A DNA stretch of 64,000 nt from Lepidostoma basale (lineage: Eukaryota > Arthropoda > Insecta > Trichoptera > Lepidostomatidae): NCBI GenBank assembly GCA_022606425.2, contig JAHDVF020000251.1, positions 186,001 to 250,000 of the forward strand. Reading direction: 5' to 3'. Under the pieces are notes generated by a model. It was not told where the DNA came from. It saw only the letters and a program-made list of their open reading frames with translations, and made no database searches. Positions 9,873 through 19,802 of the stretch are shown here, piece by piece (positions within the stretch are counted from its first letter, which is position 1; every line of letters begins with the position of its first letter). A program made the translations under genes and the position numbers.

Positions 9873-10075
9873 AATGAAAACGTGGGACGATCAAATTAAT
9901 AAAATGTTAAATTTTGGCCACATAAGGAGTCGGAGAAATCGACGTGCATGCATGACACAATGTTATAACGTAGAGGAACCGAGAAAAGTATGTCAGGATA
10001 GAACAGTATGGCTGTCCATTCCCTCCTTCGGGGAGATGGTGTAATGGTTACTTAGTAAGTAAGAAATATTTGTTA
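9873..10075 (+). pseudogene. Family B LINE 3' end
   Basis: The frame 9841-10044 contains KTWDDQINKMLNFGHIRSRR, ACMTQCYNVEEPRKVCQDR and LSIPSFGE. It ends GATGGTGTAATGGTTACTTAG, a degenerate tail. It starts about 210 bp from the minus-strand copy at 9315-9660, so the two are head to head. Confidence 0.7.
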
Positions 10076-10084
10076 TCGGAGTAT

Positions 10085-10210
10085 CCTCCGACAACCAAGG
10101 ATTTAAATCAATGATAATAGAATTTATTTTACAATCTTCAATATGAGCAAAAAATAGCTCATTATTATGAAGAATGAATCTGGTCGTGTCAAGCGTTCTA
10201 TCCCCAAGAC
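10085..10210 (-). repeat. Dispersed repeat R1, copy 2 (inverted)
   Basis: The reverse complement of 10098-10205 matches 3025-3125, including CACGACCAGATTC and ATAATGAGCTATTTT. As at the first copy, it follows a family B 3' end. Confidence 0.7.
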
Positions 10211-10735
10211 CACCACCCGATTTACATTATTTATCATTTGATAGTACCTTAGAAAGGCACTATAAAATATGTCATTCTCAAAAAATATTTAAAGAAACTT
10301 CTTGAAAACAGTCGGTATATTATTTTAACTAATGAAGAAATAAATAAAATTAAAATATGCGTATATTTCCGCACAGCTGATAAAACAGCCTCGATATCTT
10401 TCCTTCCTCGTTGAGTCAGGATTCAGACCGGTCTTCTAGGATTCATTATTTAAATGGCGCCCACAAGCTTATACAATTATATCCATCTTGCCCCGTTACA
10501 TCCGCTGCGAGCCGCATCGGACCTTGGTCCAGCGCCAGTCAGGAACTGCGGCCCCAGACGGGATCGCCTAATGGCTTTAACCTCGCTCCGACCTGATCTC
10601 ACGCGACCGTACTCGATTGTTGATGCTGTCGGTGAATGTTTTCCCGCCAATTTGATACCGCTACGTATTGCTACCGTACCGGCAGCTTGATTGATTAATT
10701 CATTTGCGGACATGTATTGTAACGTATCCATAAGC
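10211..10735. other. Unassigned block with a GC-rich 85-codon open frame (minus)
   Basis: The minus frame 10477-10731 begins MDTLQYMSANELINQAAGTV and continues through EYGRVRSGRSEVKAIRRSR. Composition is clearly more GC-rich than the surroundings. The opening resembles the 'xxWMSVNQLxxxxT' linker found late in some LINE ORFs, but I cannot assign it. It directly precedes the plus-strand LINE tail at 10740. Confidence 0.3.
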
Positions 10736-10739
10736 TACA

Positions 10740-11272
10740 TGTTACAAGAACAACATTGTACTATACTTTATATACATTCATCGTGATAGATTCCGACTCC
10801 GGAGACCCAGACTTGAAAGTACAGAGAAAGGTGTTTTTTATAGAGGATTAAAATTATTTAACAAATTGCCAAATGAGGTGAGGGTTCTCTTGCGATCTTT
10901 CGTCGAAAATGCTTTAAATATGTTGTCAGTGCCGATTTTAAAGTTTTTTTTTCTTTTATGTTTTTTTTATATTATTAAGTGTTTATAAAATGTTGTTTTA
11001 TAAGTATCGACGTTTAAAGTTGTTGCGAGTACCGATTTTTTAATATTTTTGTTGTTTTTTTTCATTTGTTTTTTTTTATATTATTAATTGATTATAAAAT
11101 GTTGTTTTATATATACCGATGTTTTAAGTTGTTGTAAGTACCGATGTTTTTAAGTTTTTTTTTTTTCATTTGTGTTTTTTTTATAGAATATTAATTGTTG
11201 TTTTATAAGTTGTAAAATGTTTCTGTAATTTTTTATAACTTTATTAAATAAATAAATAAATAAAATTTCACA
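10740..11272 (+). pseudogene. CR1-like LINE C-terminus, 3' UTR with internal tandem repeats and (AAAT)n tail
   Basis: The short frame near 10825-10930 reads EKGVFYRGLKLFNKLPNEVR, the 'RGxxxxNxLPxxxR' signature ending many CR1-like ORFs. A T-rich 3' UTR follows, with three units of about 100-110 bp, each holding GTACCGAT and ATAAAATGTTGTTTTATA. It ends with AAATAAATAAATAAATAAAA at 11246-11268. The coding part is a remnant. Confidence 0.6.
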
Positions 11273-11574
11273 TGAAACCGATTCTTCGAATTCTGATAAT
11301 ACTAACTATACCTATATACGAGTACATAAAACAAAGTTGTGTTACCGTTTTAATCTCCGCTATCCGGATGGCCAAAAGAATAAGTATATTTTTTCAATGA
11401 ATCTAATCAGGTAAATACGCTTCGTTTGTCTCATTAAGAAACTCGAATTATAAGCTATGCAAATGCGTTATTACTAAGCACTTAACAATCGTATTCAATG
11501 TTAGATCATGTGTATGTGCAATAATTGTTTCTATGGATTTATGAGTTCTACCAGTTAGCTTCATCGTCACAAGG

Positions 11575-11972
11575 ATGTTAGTTAAACCATTTATAACTCA
11601 AGAACGGCTGAATCGATTTTGATGACCTTTGATTTGTTGGATTTGTCTTCATCCCTAATAGCAGACAAACTATTAAAACATTGAAACAAATCAATCCGAG
11701 TGCATCCCATCCAGCAAATATAATACTTTAACTGAAAGTAGTACAACAATGCTATGCGAATCCTTTCGATTCGTTTCAATGAAGCAAATCCCTTGCTGCC
11801 ATGTGAATTACATTCATGTCAGTGTAATTTAAATACTTTTCATTTTGATTTTTGCACATTTATTGAACTTAATTCATTTTAACTTAGTAAATAACTGAAT
11901 TTTATTCAGCTAATAAGTTAACACAACATTTATTAATTCTGAGGCGGTACGAAGTTTGCCGGGTCAGCTAGT
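11575..11972 (+). mobile_element. Helitron-like element, 3' portion ending CTAGT
   Basis: It begins near AACTCAAGAACGGCTGAATC, a phrase common in lepidopteran non-autonomous Helitron-like repeats, and ends GTTTGCCGGGTCAGCTAGT. The CTAG/T terminus after a short GGC...GCC hairpin is the Helitron 3' signature. The same terminal string recurs at 63395-63417. No Rep/helicase is present. Confidence 0.5.
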
Positions 11973-11996
11973 ACTATATAAAAGTAGTGTTAATTG

Positions 11997-12195
11997 AAAA
12001 AGAAGTCGAAGAAAGGCAATGAAAACATGGCATGACCAAATTAATCAATTACTGAAAGGAGGCCATGTTCAAAGTAGGAACTATCGACGAGCGTGCATGT
12101 AGAAGAAGCGCTAGAGTTATGTCAGGATAGAACAGTTTGGTGGTCTATCCTCTCTGCCTACGCCTCCGGTGAAACAGCGTGATGGTTAGTTACCA
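11997..12195 (+). mobile_element. Family B LINE 3' end (LLKGGHV subfamily)
   Basis: It has GAAAACATGGCATGACC, then an ORF remnant KTWHDQINQLLKGGHVQSRN and a terminal CTCTGCCTACGCCTCCGGTG...GTGATGGTTAGTTA. A deletion removes part of the MTRCMNVEEA segment. It is tail to tail with 12448-12655. Confidence 0.65.
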
Positions 12196-12447
12196 TAGTA
12201 AGTTTTTTCATACATCACTTTGCATACAAATATCGAAAAAAAATATTCAAAATCTCATACCGTTTGCATGTCATCCAACAATAATCAACGTTTTCGAGCA
12301 TGCGCATCGAGTGGATTTCAAATTACTTTTGAAGAGAATCGAAGTATTTCTCTCTCTTTTTTTTTTTTATTTAAAATAGTTTCGTACTCTTTCATGATGA
12401 CATACGTTATTTGCCTGTTTACAATTATTATTTTAGATACAAATTCA

Positions 12448-12655
12448 CAACTAACTAACTTACCATCACGTCGTTTCCTCGAAAGGATAGATAGATAATA
12501 TTGACCGCCACATTGCGCTTACCTGACATCCCTCTCGAGATTCCACTACATTCATATACTGTAAAACGCATTATCGTCGATTTTTCCGACGTCGAATGTG
12601 GAAGCCTTTTAGTAATTGATTAATTTGGTCATGCCAAGTTTTCCTGCAAATTCAG
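12448..12655 (-). mobile_element. Family B LINE 3' end, minus strand
   Basis: It starts AACTAACTAACTTACCATCACG and runs through minus-strand equivalents of MNVE and the LLKGG region (CCTTTTAGTAATTGATTAATT). It is the same subfamily as 11997-12195 and 40398-40775. It contains indels and is dead. Confidence 0.65.
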
Positions 12656-13148
12656 TACACATATATATTGGAATTACGGTATACATGATCAAAAAAATAT
12701 CAAGTGTCCATGTAGTACAACATTGTTGTACATCTGCTTCGTCTACCAATTTACTTTATGCTACCTACCACTATATTATAGATTTTCGAAGAACTAGCCA
12801 AAGGCATTTTCCTTATTACAATGTTAATACTGCATAAGAATTCCCGTTGATGCTCGTCTTTCTCAACGTTTTCTCTTCAAGATATTTAAACTTTGAATTA
12901 TGATGCCTTTACTATTTTAAAACGTTGTATAACATTTTAACGTAAGGTGCATAAAAAAGAAAGAAGAAGCACAATAATGAATATACTCGTATGTCTGAAA
13001 TTAATGAACATCCTTTTTTAATGCTTTCAAAAGAACCACTTAATAAAAATAGTTTATTTTGCTACCTTGATGGAGTTTCGCTTTAAGCGAAATCGGTTGA
13101 TAATGTTAAAAACAAAAGAAATCAGTGTTAAATCAAAATAGATAATAA
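12656..13148. other. AT-rich spacer
   Basis: A degenerate hammerhead-like string (TTGATGGAGTTTCGCTTTAA, GCGAAAT) lies at about 13067-13097. Otherwise nothing is recognised. Confidence 0.35.
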
Positions 13149-13595
13149 ATAATACGAATGAAAACGACTATTTTACAGAATTTTTATTATATTTTATGGG
13201 AATAAATTGTTTCGCCTTGCTTAGGCATTTTCAAGTGTTATATTTGATATTGCATTAGCGAAATGAAACATGTCATTCACATGAAATAAGACAGATTATT
13301 ATTATACAGCAGAATTTATATTTTTTGTTTCTTGAACAATGGTGAAAAACTCTATATACAAAAATAATTAATACGAATGTAAGTTTTTTTTTATATTTGA
13401 TGTGAATGACATGTTTCACTTGTCTAAATCATTATTAAGAGTATCAAATGTAACTTTGATAATGCCTTAAACATGTCATTTACATAAAATAAAATAAAAC
13501 TTCAAGAAAACAGACGTTTTCTTAGTATTAATTACAGAATTCATATTAACGATAATAATTTGGAGTTTTACATCATTGTTCTAAAAACAATAAAT
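13149..13595. repeat. Foldback MITE family F1, two adjacent or nested copies
   Basis: Two AATACGAATG starts (13149 and about 13369) are each followed by a TTTTAT/GAATGACATG arm and its complement. TTTCTTGAACAATGG at about 13328 and CATCATTGTTCTAAAAACAA at 13573-13592 are the family's terminal hairpins. Confidence 0.6.
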
Positions 13596-14674
13596 AAAAC
13601 ATATATTTCTTTTTTTTAGATAAACTTAAGACGTTAACACTGTTTTATTCCATAATGACGAATTTTTATTAATTAAACCGCTGTTTTTTCCACTTTTGGG
13701 TTTATTTTTCTCGACGTGTTTTGAATACTTACACCTTCATCATATTTTTTATAGTTCTCCCAAAGTTAATATTGTTCTTCCGGTGATGAAGGTGGAAAAG
13801 ATGAAAGGAAAGATGTGGAAAAAAACATTGTTTTAATATATTTCTACATATATTTCTCTCTTAACATATTTTTATAGACGTTTTTATATAAGCATTTTTT
13901 AAATAAATAGATTTTAACGGATAATAACTCAAAGAGTACTAGTTAACTCGTGCACTCATGATTAATTAAATTGAGTACCATTCGATGATTCAATAAATAC
14001 CGCAAGCCTACAATTGAACGAACAAAATAAATCATAATCAAATGTTATGAATAGATACAAACACAACCGCAATGCGACTCTTCAATAGCATCAATACCAT
14101 CTTGATGTTTATCTGCGAGATATCTTATGGGGTCAGGAATCAAGAGAATGCAATATATCAGAATTGTCCATTTATGTATTCAATGCCCTGTTATTCGAAT
14201 CGCATAATTTTAGATTAACCAAATCCAGTCGAGATTTTCCGACATGACACTAATCCTATCTTGTATTTCCCGTTCGGTGGACCAAATCTACTTCTATCTT
14301 CTAGGCCTAGTCTTCTCTATTCAGGTTCCCGGATCTAAGCACGCAACAACTGAGAATTTAAATCGTGCATAGCAAACTGTCTACTTTCGATTCGGGTTCG
14401 TTTACGGTACCTTACCCATAAGACTTAGTAGTTACCTATCAATTATTTGTACGATAAGGATAATAGATTAAAAATTCGCATTACTGGCAAGAATAAATTA
14501 AATACGATTTACGAGAACGCAGTTTTAATTTATTATTAAACGCTAAGGCATTGACACTGTGAAATTCCATAGTAACTTTGGAACTTAAAAATAACTTTGT
14601 TTAATCCACTAATTATTATTTTTAGTTTCCTGAGTATATTAATTTATTGTGTTTTCTTTTTAAATCGTAAAGAT
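13596..14674. other. Mostly unassigned AT-rich stretch; decayed hammerhead-type repeat at about 13680-13810
   Basis: On the minus strand, 13711-13745 reads AUGAUGA-AGGUGU...AAAAC-AC-GUC, a degenerate hammerhead pattern related to 37790-37900. The segment 13810-14674 shows no recognised gene or repeat. Confidence 0.4.
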
Positions 14675-15035
14675 AATTAATACTAATGAAAATGTAATTT
14701 TTTTAGATGTTTAACAAAATAATACAATATTTTATGGGAATGACATATTTCGCCTTGCTAATGTATTACCTATGTGTTAATGTGATAATGCCTTATCAAG
14801 GCAAAACACGTCATTCCGATAAAAAAAATAATCGAATTAATATTAATATTAAAAAACAGACGTTTTCATTTGCACATTTATTGTCTCTTAATGATCTTTT
14901 AATGATCTAAAACTACATAATTAGATAGGCGAAATATGCTTTTTACATACAATAAAGTTTCTAGAAAACAGACGTTTTCATTGTTTTCGCCTAAATTTTA
15001 AGTCATTGTTCAAGAAACAATCGGTAATCATTAAG
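14675..15035. repeat. Foldback MITE family F1 copy, interrupted
   Basis: It has AATTAATACTAATGAAAATG, TTTTATGGGAATGACATA, and the arm complement CGTCATTCC. AAAACAGACGTTTTCATT appears twice (about 14855 and 14956), and the terminal hairpin TCATTGTTCAAGAAACAAT ends at 15021. The duplicated end suggests two overlapping insertions. Confidence 0.6.
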
Positions 15036-15149
15036 ATCATTTTACACCACCTTTATTCATAATCTTTTTTTTTCTAAATTATATTATCATCGTGAATTAT
15101 TATTATTTCATAATATTTATTATTTAACTGTTAAAAAATAATTGTTAGT

Positions 15150-15342
15150 ACCTACTTATAACAAATAGCCCAACTTAATTTTTAAATTTGAATTTTTGTA
15201 TCGAATTTTAAATGCGTTTTTTATTAGTCTTTCATTGTTTAGTTTTTGTTATATTTTTACACCTGAAGATGGAGGTATCCTCCGAAACATGTCGTGTATT
15301 TTAATATTATTTTATTAAAAAGTGGTTTAAACAATGTTTTTT
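15150..15342 (+). mobile_element. Hammerhead-bearing element, single-motif form
   Basis: AATGCGTTTTTTATTAGTCT and TTGTTTAGTTTTT precede the ribozyme-like motif at 15258-15298. The same upstream blocks occur at 58090-58130 before the motif at 58137-58176, so they belong to one element family. Confidence 0.55.
15258..15298 (+). ncRNA. Hammerhead ribozyme-like motif, intact core (CUGAAGA)
   Basis: TACAC (15258-15262) pairs with GTGTA (15294-15298) as helix I. The core CTGAAGA is at 15263-15269. One unpaired T precedes helix II GGAGG/CCTCC with loop TAT. GAAAC is at 15284-15288, AT, then GTC at 15291-15293. Confidence 0.75.
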
Positions 15343-15600
15343 TAAGAATCAATTGTATCTCAATAGAGACGAAGATGCAAATTGGAAACAGAATATGGTT
15401 GATCAAGGTGTTTATGGGACTTATGACCTGTCATTGGTTGGGTTAAGCGCACGCTTTATGTACGCTTTATTCCACCTTATTTTTTCTTATGACCACCATG
15501 TCTGACAAATTTTTGGAAGTTGTATATATGTTAATCTCCAACACCACCCTTTACATGGTAGTATATTCAATCTACACACTAAAACCATCTATGGAGATTG
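15343..15600 (+). repeat. Dispersed repeat R2, copy 2
   Basis: The blocks TTGTATCTCAATAGAGACG, TATGACCTGTCATTGGTTGG and CACCATGTCTGACAAA match the complement of 4735-4975 in order. The repeat directly follows the hammerhead element. Confidence 0.65.
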
Positions 15601-16374
15601 TATTTTTTAAGCATTAAGCAGAAGATCTTTTTAACGCAATGTGAAAGGCTACCGTCATTTACCGCATTGCTAGAAACCGCCTGGAGATGTCACTCCAATC
15701 TATATGCTATAATTTTGCCCAGTTTTTTTGTTTTTTTTTTACATTTTGAATGTATACAAATACTTGTAGACGAACAACTGGATTTCACCCTAAGTATTTG
15801 TATACATTCAAAATGTTGTAAAAAAAATGTGTTTTTAATTCCCAAAGTAGATAATAATAATTGTTCAGATTAAATTATATTTTAAAAATAATTGTGGATT
15901 TCTAACGCATGTATCTTGTCGTCTAGTATCTGATGATAATGTTTAATACTGTAAGCATGTTTATGGAAAGGGAGTGATTATCTATATCAGGTTTGAAATG
16001 GGGAAGAGGAATTCATGTCAACTATTAATACCATTTGGTATTAATAGTCACTACCGCAATTGAGCATTACGGGGAGCGCCAGTACATCGATGAATCCAGC
16101 GTAGGCGACGGCCATAGCTTTAATGGGTAATTAATATAGTAAAGCGTATCATTTATATATAATACCTACGAAGTAAATAAAATTAGAAGTATTTAAAACA
16201 GAAAATACTATGAATATCCTTTCTGTTTCCTGCACATTACATAATGAATCATTCAGTTCAAGTTCTATACATTATGTTATTGCAATTATAATAAATCTTA
16301 TTATAACTTATACTATATATACTAATTTTCATTCATTAACTTTAAAAATAAACACACTTTTCCTACGTATATTT
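15601..16374. other. Unassigned stretch with two strong hairpins
   Basis: Perfect 25-bp inverted arms lie at 15741-15765 and 15792-15816 (loop 26 bp), and 13-bp arms at 16021-16033 and 16036-16048. The open frame 15598-15873 runs through the first hairpin and is not believed to be a gene. Confidence 0.55.
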
Positions 16375-16835
16375 TTATAATTAATACGAATGAAAACGTC
16401 TGTTTTTAAACTAATTCGACAATTCATGAGTCATCTTTTAGGCAACGATGAACTTTGTTAGCCTTACTCTGTGGTTTTGCGAACAACGATATATCGTTGT
16501 TATGATATCTGCGTAAATATTTGAGATACCATTATATTTTGTTTCTTGAACAATGATGTAACTCCATATTAAAGAAATAACACGAATAAAAGTGTTTGCT
16601 TTTGTGAAGTTTTATTATATTATATTTTATGGGAAAGACATATTTCGTTTTGCTATGACATTATCAAATGTGTGCTAAGGCACTATCAAATTCAACATTT
16701 GAAACCTAGTAGTTCTCAAATGTTGAATTAACAGTAAGGGGGAACATGTCATTCACGTAAAATATAATAAAACTTCTATAAAACTGATCTTTTCATTTGT
16801 AGTAATTATTACGTTACAATTATTTCTTACATTAT
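16375..16835. repeat. Foldback MITE family F1, two copies back to back
   Basis: The first part has AATTAATACGAATGAAAACG and the extension GCGAACAACGATATATCGTTG that is also at 340-390 inverted. TTTGTTTCTTGAACAATGATG at about 16538-16558 begins a second copy, with arms TTTTATGGGAAAGACATA and GTCATTCACGTAAAATATAA. Internally, CAAATTCAACATTTGA and TCAAATGTTGAATT form a smaller hairpin. Confidence 0.6.
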
Positions 16836-17401
16836 TTTGCCATAATGTAAAAAATCTATACATAATTTATAATAACATATACATATGCAACTAAAAATAA
16901 ATGGTATTTTGTATTTCATTTAAAGATATTTAAATAAACAATTGTTTTAGGTAGGTAAAATACACCCATTTCTTCAAATCATTGTTTGAAACAACCCTCA
17001 CTTCTATTTTTGGATGAATTTCGGCCGCTTTCAGAATAAACGAAATGTATGTATGACAATTTATGTATGCACACGTATGTTTGACAATATTAGTTAATAC
17101 AACAATATTTTAGTTTAAAAAAATTCTTTGTAAATGTAAAAAAAATATTTTTATGTATAAAAATATTTTTTTTGAATGAATGATAATAATAATAATAAAT
17201 TAATAATAATAAATTAAATAAAACTATATATTTTTGAACTATTGTCTCTATTTCGACAGCGACTGGTCTGTCTATGGTAGCCAGCCTGGCAAAACCAGTC
17301 GCTGTCTAAATAAGAAGAAAAGTGGAGGCAGTTTTTAAGACACATCGTTTTATTAACAACTTATCGTCAGTTCTTAAAATAAACAAAATCAGTTGATTGT
17401 A
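16836..17401. other. AT-rich stretch with a 20-bp-arm hairpin related to hammerhead elements
   Basis: CGACAGCGACTGGT (17254-17267) and ACCAGTCGCTGTC (17295-17307) form a stem. Within it, GCCAGCCTGGCAAAAC-CA-GTC resembles helix II plus the second hammerhead box, but the first box is lost. A related sequence is at 51195-51240. Confidence 0.45.
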
Positions 17402-17446
17402 AGACCTGACGATGCTAATATCGGTCAGCGAAATAGGTGTCGCGAC
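17402..17446 (+). ncRNA. Hammerhead ribozyme-like motif (CUGACGA)
   Basis: The core CTGACGA is at 17406-17412, helix II GCT/AGC after one unpaired T, GAAAT at 17430-17434, a 2-nt loop in helix III, and GTC at 17439-17441. Helix I is only distal (TTGT with ACAA), with an internal loop, so folding is less certain. Confidence 0.55.
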
Positions 17447-17459
17447 AAAATATAATCAG

Positions 17460-18150
17460 TTGTCATATTAATAACAAAGTTTTTATTTATTTAAACAGTT
17501 GATTATGTTGAAATGTCAAAGTGCTTCCGCCAAAACAATGGAATATCTAAAAATGTTAAGAAACTATGCTCTATTCAGTGTGACTTTACGTAAAATATCC
17601 ATTACGTTTTTATCAATTGCACTGTAGTTTCCTCCTGGGAATTTTAATAAAAATTCCTAACAGAGATTGCATCGTGTTAGTAATAAAATTATCATAAAAA
17701 ATGTGGATTCCCTGTTCCTGAACCGAAGACAACACGTCTTGGCCATCGGATTGCTTCCATTTTATTCTTAACGTGAGTTAGCAAAAACTAAAAACATCGT
17801 TCTTTACAAAAACTGCTTGTGCTCGGCTACATGACGATGCGTGTATTATGTATGATAATTTAAATTCTGTATTGTTAGGCGATTATACGTAAGTAACTCA
17901 AAGGAGTTTCATTGGAAACTATTTGAAATTAAGATTATCTTTAAGATAGAAGCAGAAGTTACATCTGTAAACCCGTACAATGTATAAAAATATAATGTTA
18001 AATATATTACGCACGACACGATCAAGAATCGATAACCAAAATGTGCCTAGAATTGTTAATATCTTCTGAAGAATGAAAAGTACTTGTACGATGCACGATA
18101 ATATTGAATAAATTTATTGATTCGAAAATGTTTTACAAATATGCTGATAC
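17460..18150. other. Unassigned spacer
   Basis: No motif or repeat partner was recognised. Confidence 0.35.
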
Positions 18151-18154
18151 ACGA

Positions 18155-18681
18155 AGTCTTCTTCTTCTTCTTTTTCACTTTTGATAGACTCAGGAGTCTG
18201 TTATTTCAGGCGGGTCTTCTTGAGACGCTGAACTCCATCTTTCTCTCCACCGTTTCGGGTGTCTTCCTGGTCGGCGTTGTCCGTTTGGCGTTCCATGGAG
18301 AGCTATGTATGGTATCCTATTTGAGCTCATTCTTTCTACATGTTGATGCCAGTATCGCCGTCTTTGACGTCCCCATCTGACCACATCTTCGACCTCGCCG
18401 ATTTCTCGTATTGCTGTATTCCTAACTCGATCACGTAGGGTTTTGCTAGCTATAGCGCGGAGTGTTTTCATCTCGGTAGTCCTGAGCATGCTCTTTGTCT
18501 TGACAGTGTCTGCCCTCGATTCAATGCCATATGTGAAGATTGGTCGCACACAGGTCTTATAAATGCGTACATTGCTGTCAGTCCTCATGTCCTTATTTCT
18601 CCATATGACATCTTTCAGGCAGCCTGCAACCGCTGCAGCCTTTACACGAAGTGTTTTAAAAAATCTTGAAAATATAGTCAA
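18155..18681 (-). pseudogene. Family A LINE reverse transcriptase C-terminus
   Basis: Minus frame 18190-18681 (163 codons) is uninterrupted: KAAAVAGCLKDVIWRNKDM, RIYKTCVRPIFTYGIESRAD, TLRDRVRN, VVRWGRQRRRYWHQHVERM and PGRHPKRWRERW. The (GAA)n tail, seen as CTTCTTCTTCTTC at 18159-18172, confirms the 3' end. It is one of the best preserved family A pieces. The first residues before KAAAV are unrelated and mark the truncation point. Confidence 0.8.
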
Positions 18682-18747
18682 TTTTGTTTATAAAAAAACA
18701 TTTGTCACAAACTTCGATGCATTTTTATAACTCGCAAATTTAAAAAT

Positions 18748-19040
18748 ATAATTAACTAACTAACCATCACGCCGTCTCCCCGGAGGAGCAGGCAGAAAAA
18801 ATGGAACGCCAAACTGTTCTGTCCTGACATACTTCTCTGGTTTCATACATCTTGTCATGCACGCACGTCGATTTCTCTGACTCCTCACATGGCCGACATT
18901 TATCATTTTATTTATTTGATCGTGCCACGTTTTCCTCGGTCTTCCTCTATTTCTAGCTCCATTTACATCGTTAACACATACTTTTTTCACCATTCTTTCC
19001 TCATTCATTCTTTCAGTTTTGTTCATAACACCATCTACAC
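18748..19040 (-). pseudogene. Family B LINE 3' end
   Basis: Minus frame 18760-19026: ERMVKKVCVNDVNGARNRGR, PRKTWHDQINKMINVGHVRS, ACMTRCM, then a short deletion removing NVEEARE before the terminal SAYPxGE region. The tail is (GTTA)n at 18751-18767. Confidence 0.72.
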
Positions 19041-19057
19041 ATTCGTCTAAGAGATCA

Positions 19058-19335
19058 AATTTCTAACTAACTAACTAACTAACTAACCATCACGCCGTCT
19101 CCCCGAAAGGGTAGGCAGAAAGAATGGACTGTCACACTTTTACTGATGCGGCACTCCATCCTTCTCTTTTCGCCCCGCGGGAGACGCGGTGTGATGGGTT
19201 GCGAACCTCATCGCCACCAATAGGCATCTCCCGCGCACACTTCGATCTTCCAACATCCACAAAATAAATCTAAAACAGATAATAAAAAATACAATGATAT
19301 AAAATAAAATAACAAAATAAAAATAATAACAAAAT
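19058..19335 (-). mobile_element. Non-autonomous retroposon with family B 3' end
   Basis: The tail (GTTA)n at 19061-19087 and the terminal about 60 bp are family B. Upstream (minus strand) the sequence is unrelated: GAAGTGTGCGCGGGAGATGC, CGATGAGGTTCGCAACCCAT, GGCGAAAAGAGAAGGATGG. Further upstream TTTTATATCATTGTATTTT matches 62290-62330. Related copies lie at 54985-55135 and 61911-62527. Confidence 0.68.
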
Positions 19336-19455
19336 AAATCTAATTTCTACTGCATTTATTCTACTTTCATCCTTCTTTTGCCAGTTCCATGCTTCGCTTC
19401 CATACATAAGGGTCGGTACTAGAACACCATTGCCATTTAAGCTTTTTTGGATCGA
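19336..19455 (-). mobile_element. Family B LINE internal fragment
   Basis: The minus strand encodes VLVPTLMYGSEAWNWQKKDE and SRINAVE, the segment upstream of the usual C-terminus. It was probably split by the non-autonomous insertion at 19058-19335. Confidence 0.65.
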
Positions 19456-19651
19456 ATATATAGTGATTAAATTCTCCTTCCAAATTAACAATGGAATTCT
19501 AGTGTTAACATGCACTTGGTTTATGTACATGAGAGGGTGTACGGTGATGTGTCTTTTGACTGCCAGCCATTATGTTTGTTTTACATCTATAAACTTTTAG
19601 ACTAAATAACGTATGACAGAGTGATTTAACAATTGCTGATTAATATTCCAG
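19456..19651 (+). other. Intron sequence just upstream of the RacGAP-type exon
   Basis: There is a branch-like CTGAT near 19635 and the acceptor TTCCAG at 19646-19651. No other feature was seen. Confidence 0.5.
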
Positions 19652-19781
19652 AATTGGGTTTGCAAAGGCTGTGATGAAATGCAGCGACTGCCGTGCCGTT
19701 TGCCACGCAGAGTGCCGTGAGACTCTGCCCCTGCCATGCATCCCCAACCACCTCACGCCCAACGCTAATGCCAACCACATT
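19652..19781 (+). CDS. tum: Internal exon of a MgcRacGAP/tumbleweed-type Rho-family GTPase-activating protein (C1 domain, C-terminal half)
   Basis: This 130-bp exon lies between an acceptor (TTCCAG, ending at 19651) and a consensus donor (GTAAGT at 19782). Its first base completes a split codon, followed by 43 open codons ending in phase 0. The peptide contains KCSDC, H, C and C spaced C-x2-C-x4-H-x2-C-x7-C, the second half of a C1 zinc finger, and it ends in PLPCIP. That ending after CRDCR-like spacing is typical of MgcRacGAP (RACGAP1, fly RacGAP50C/tumbleweed), the centralspindlin subunit that acts on Rho GTPases in cytokinesis. The first zinc ligands of the C1 fold and the RhoGAP domain must lie in other exons, which I did not find in the window. 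The reading frame, zinc ligands and splice sites are directly visible; the orthology is from family knowledge. Another C1 protein is possible but the PLPCIP tail argues against chimaerins or PKC. Both flanking introns are filled with family B LINE fragments. Confidence 0.82.
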
Positions 19782-19802
19782 GTAAGTTCAAATTCTAATT
19801 AC

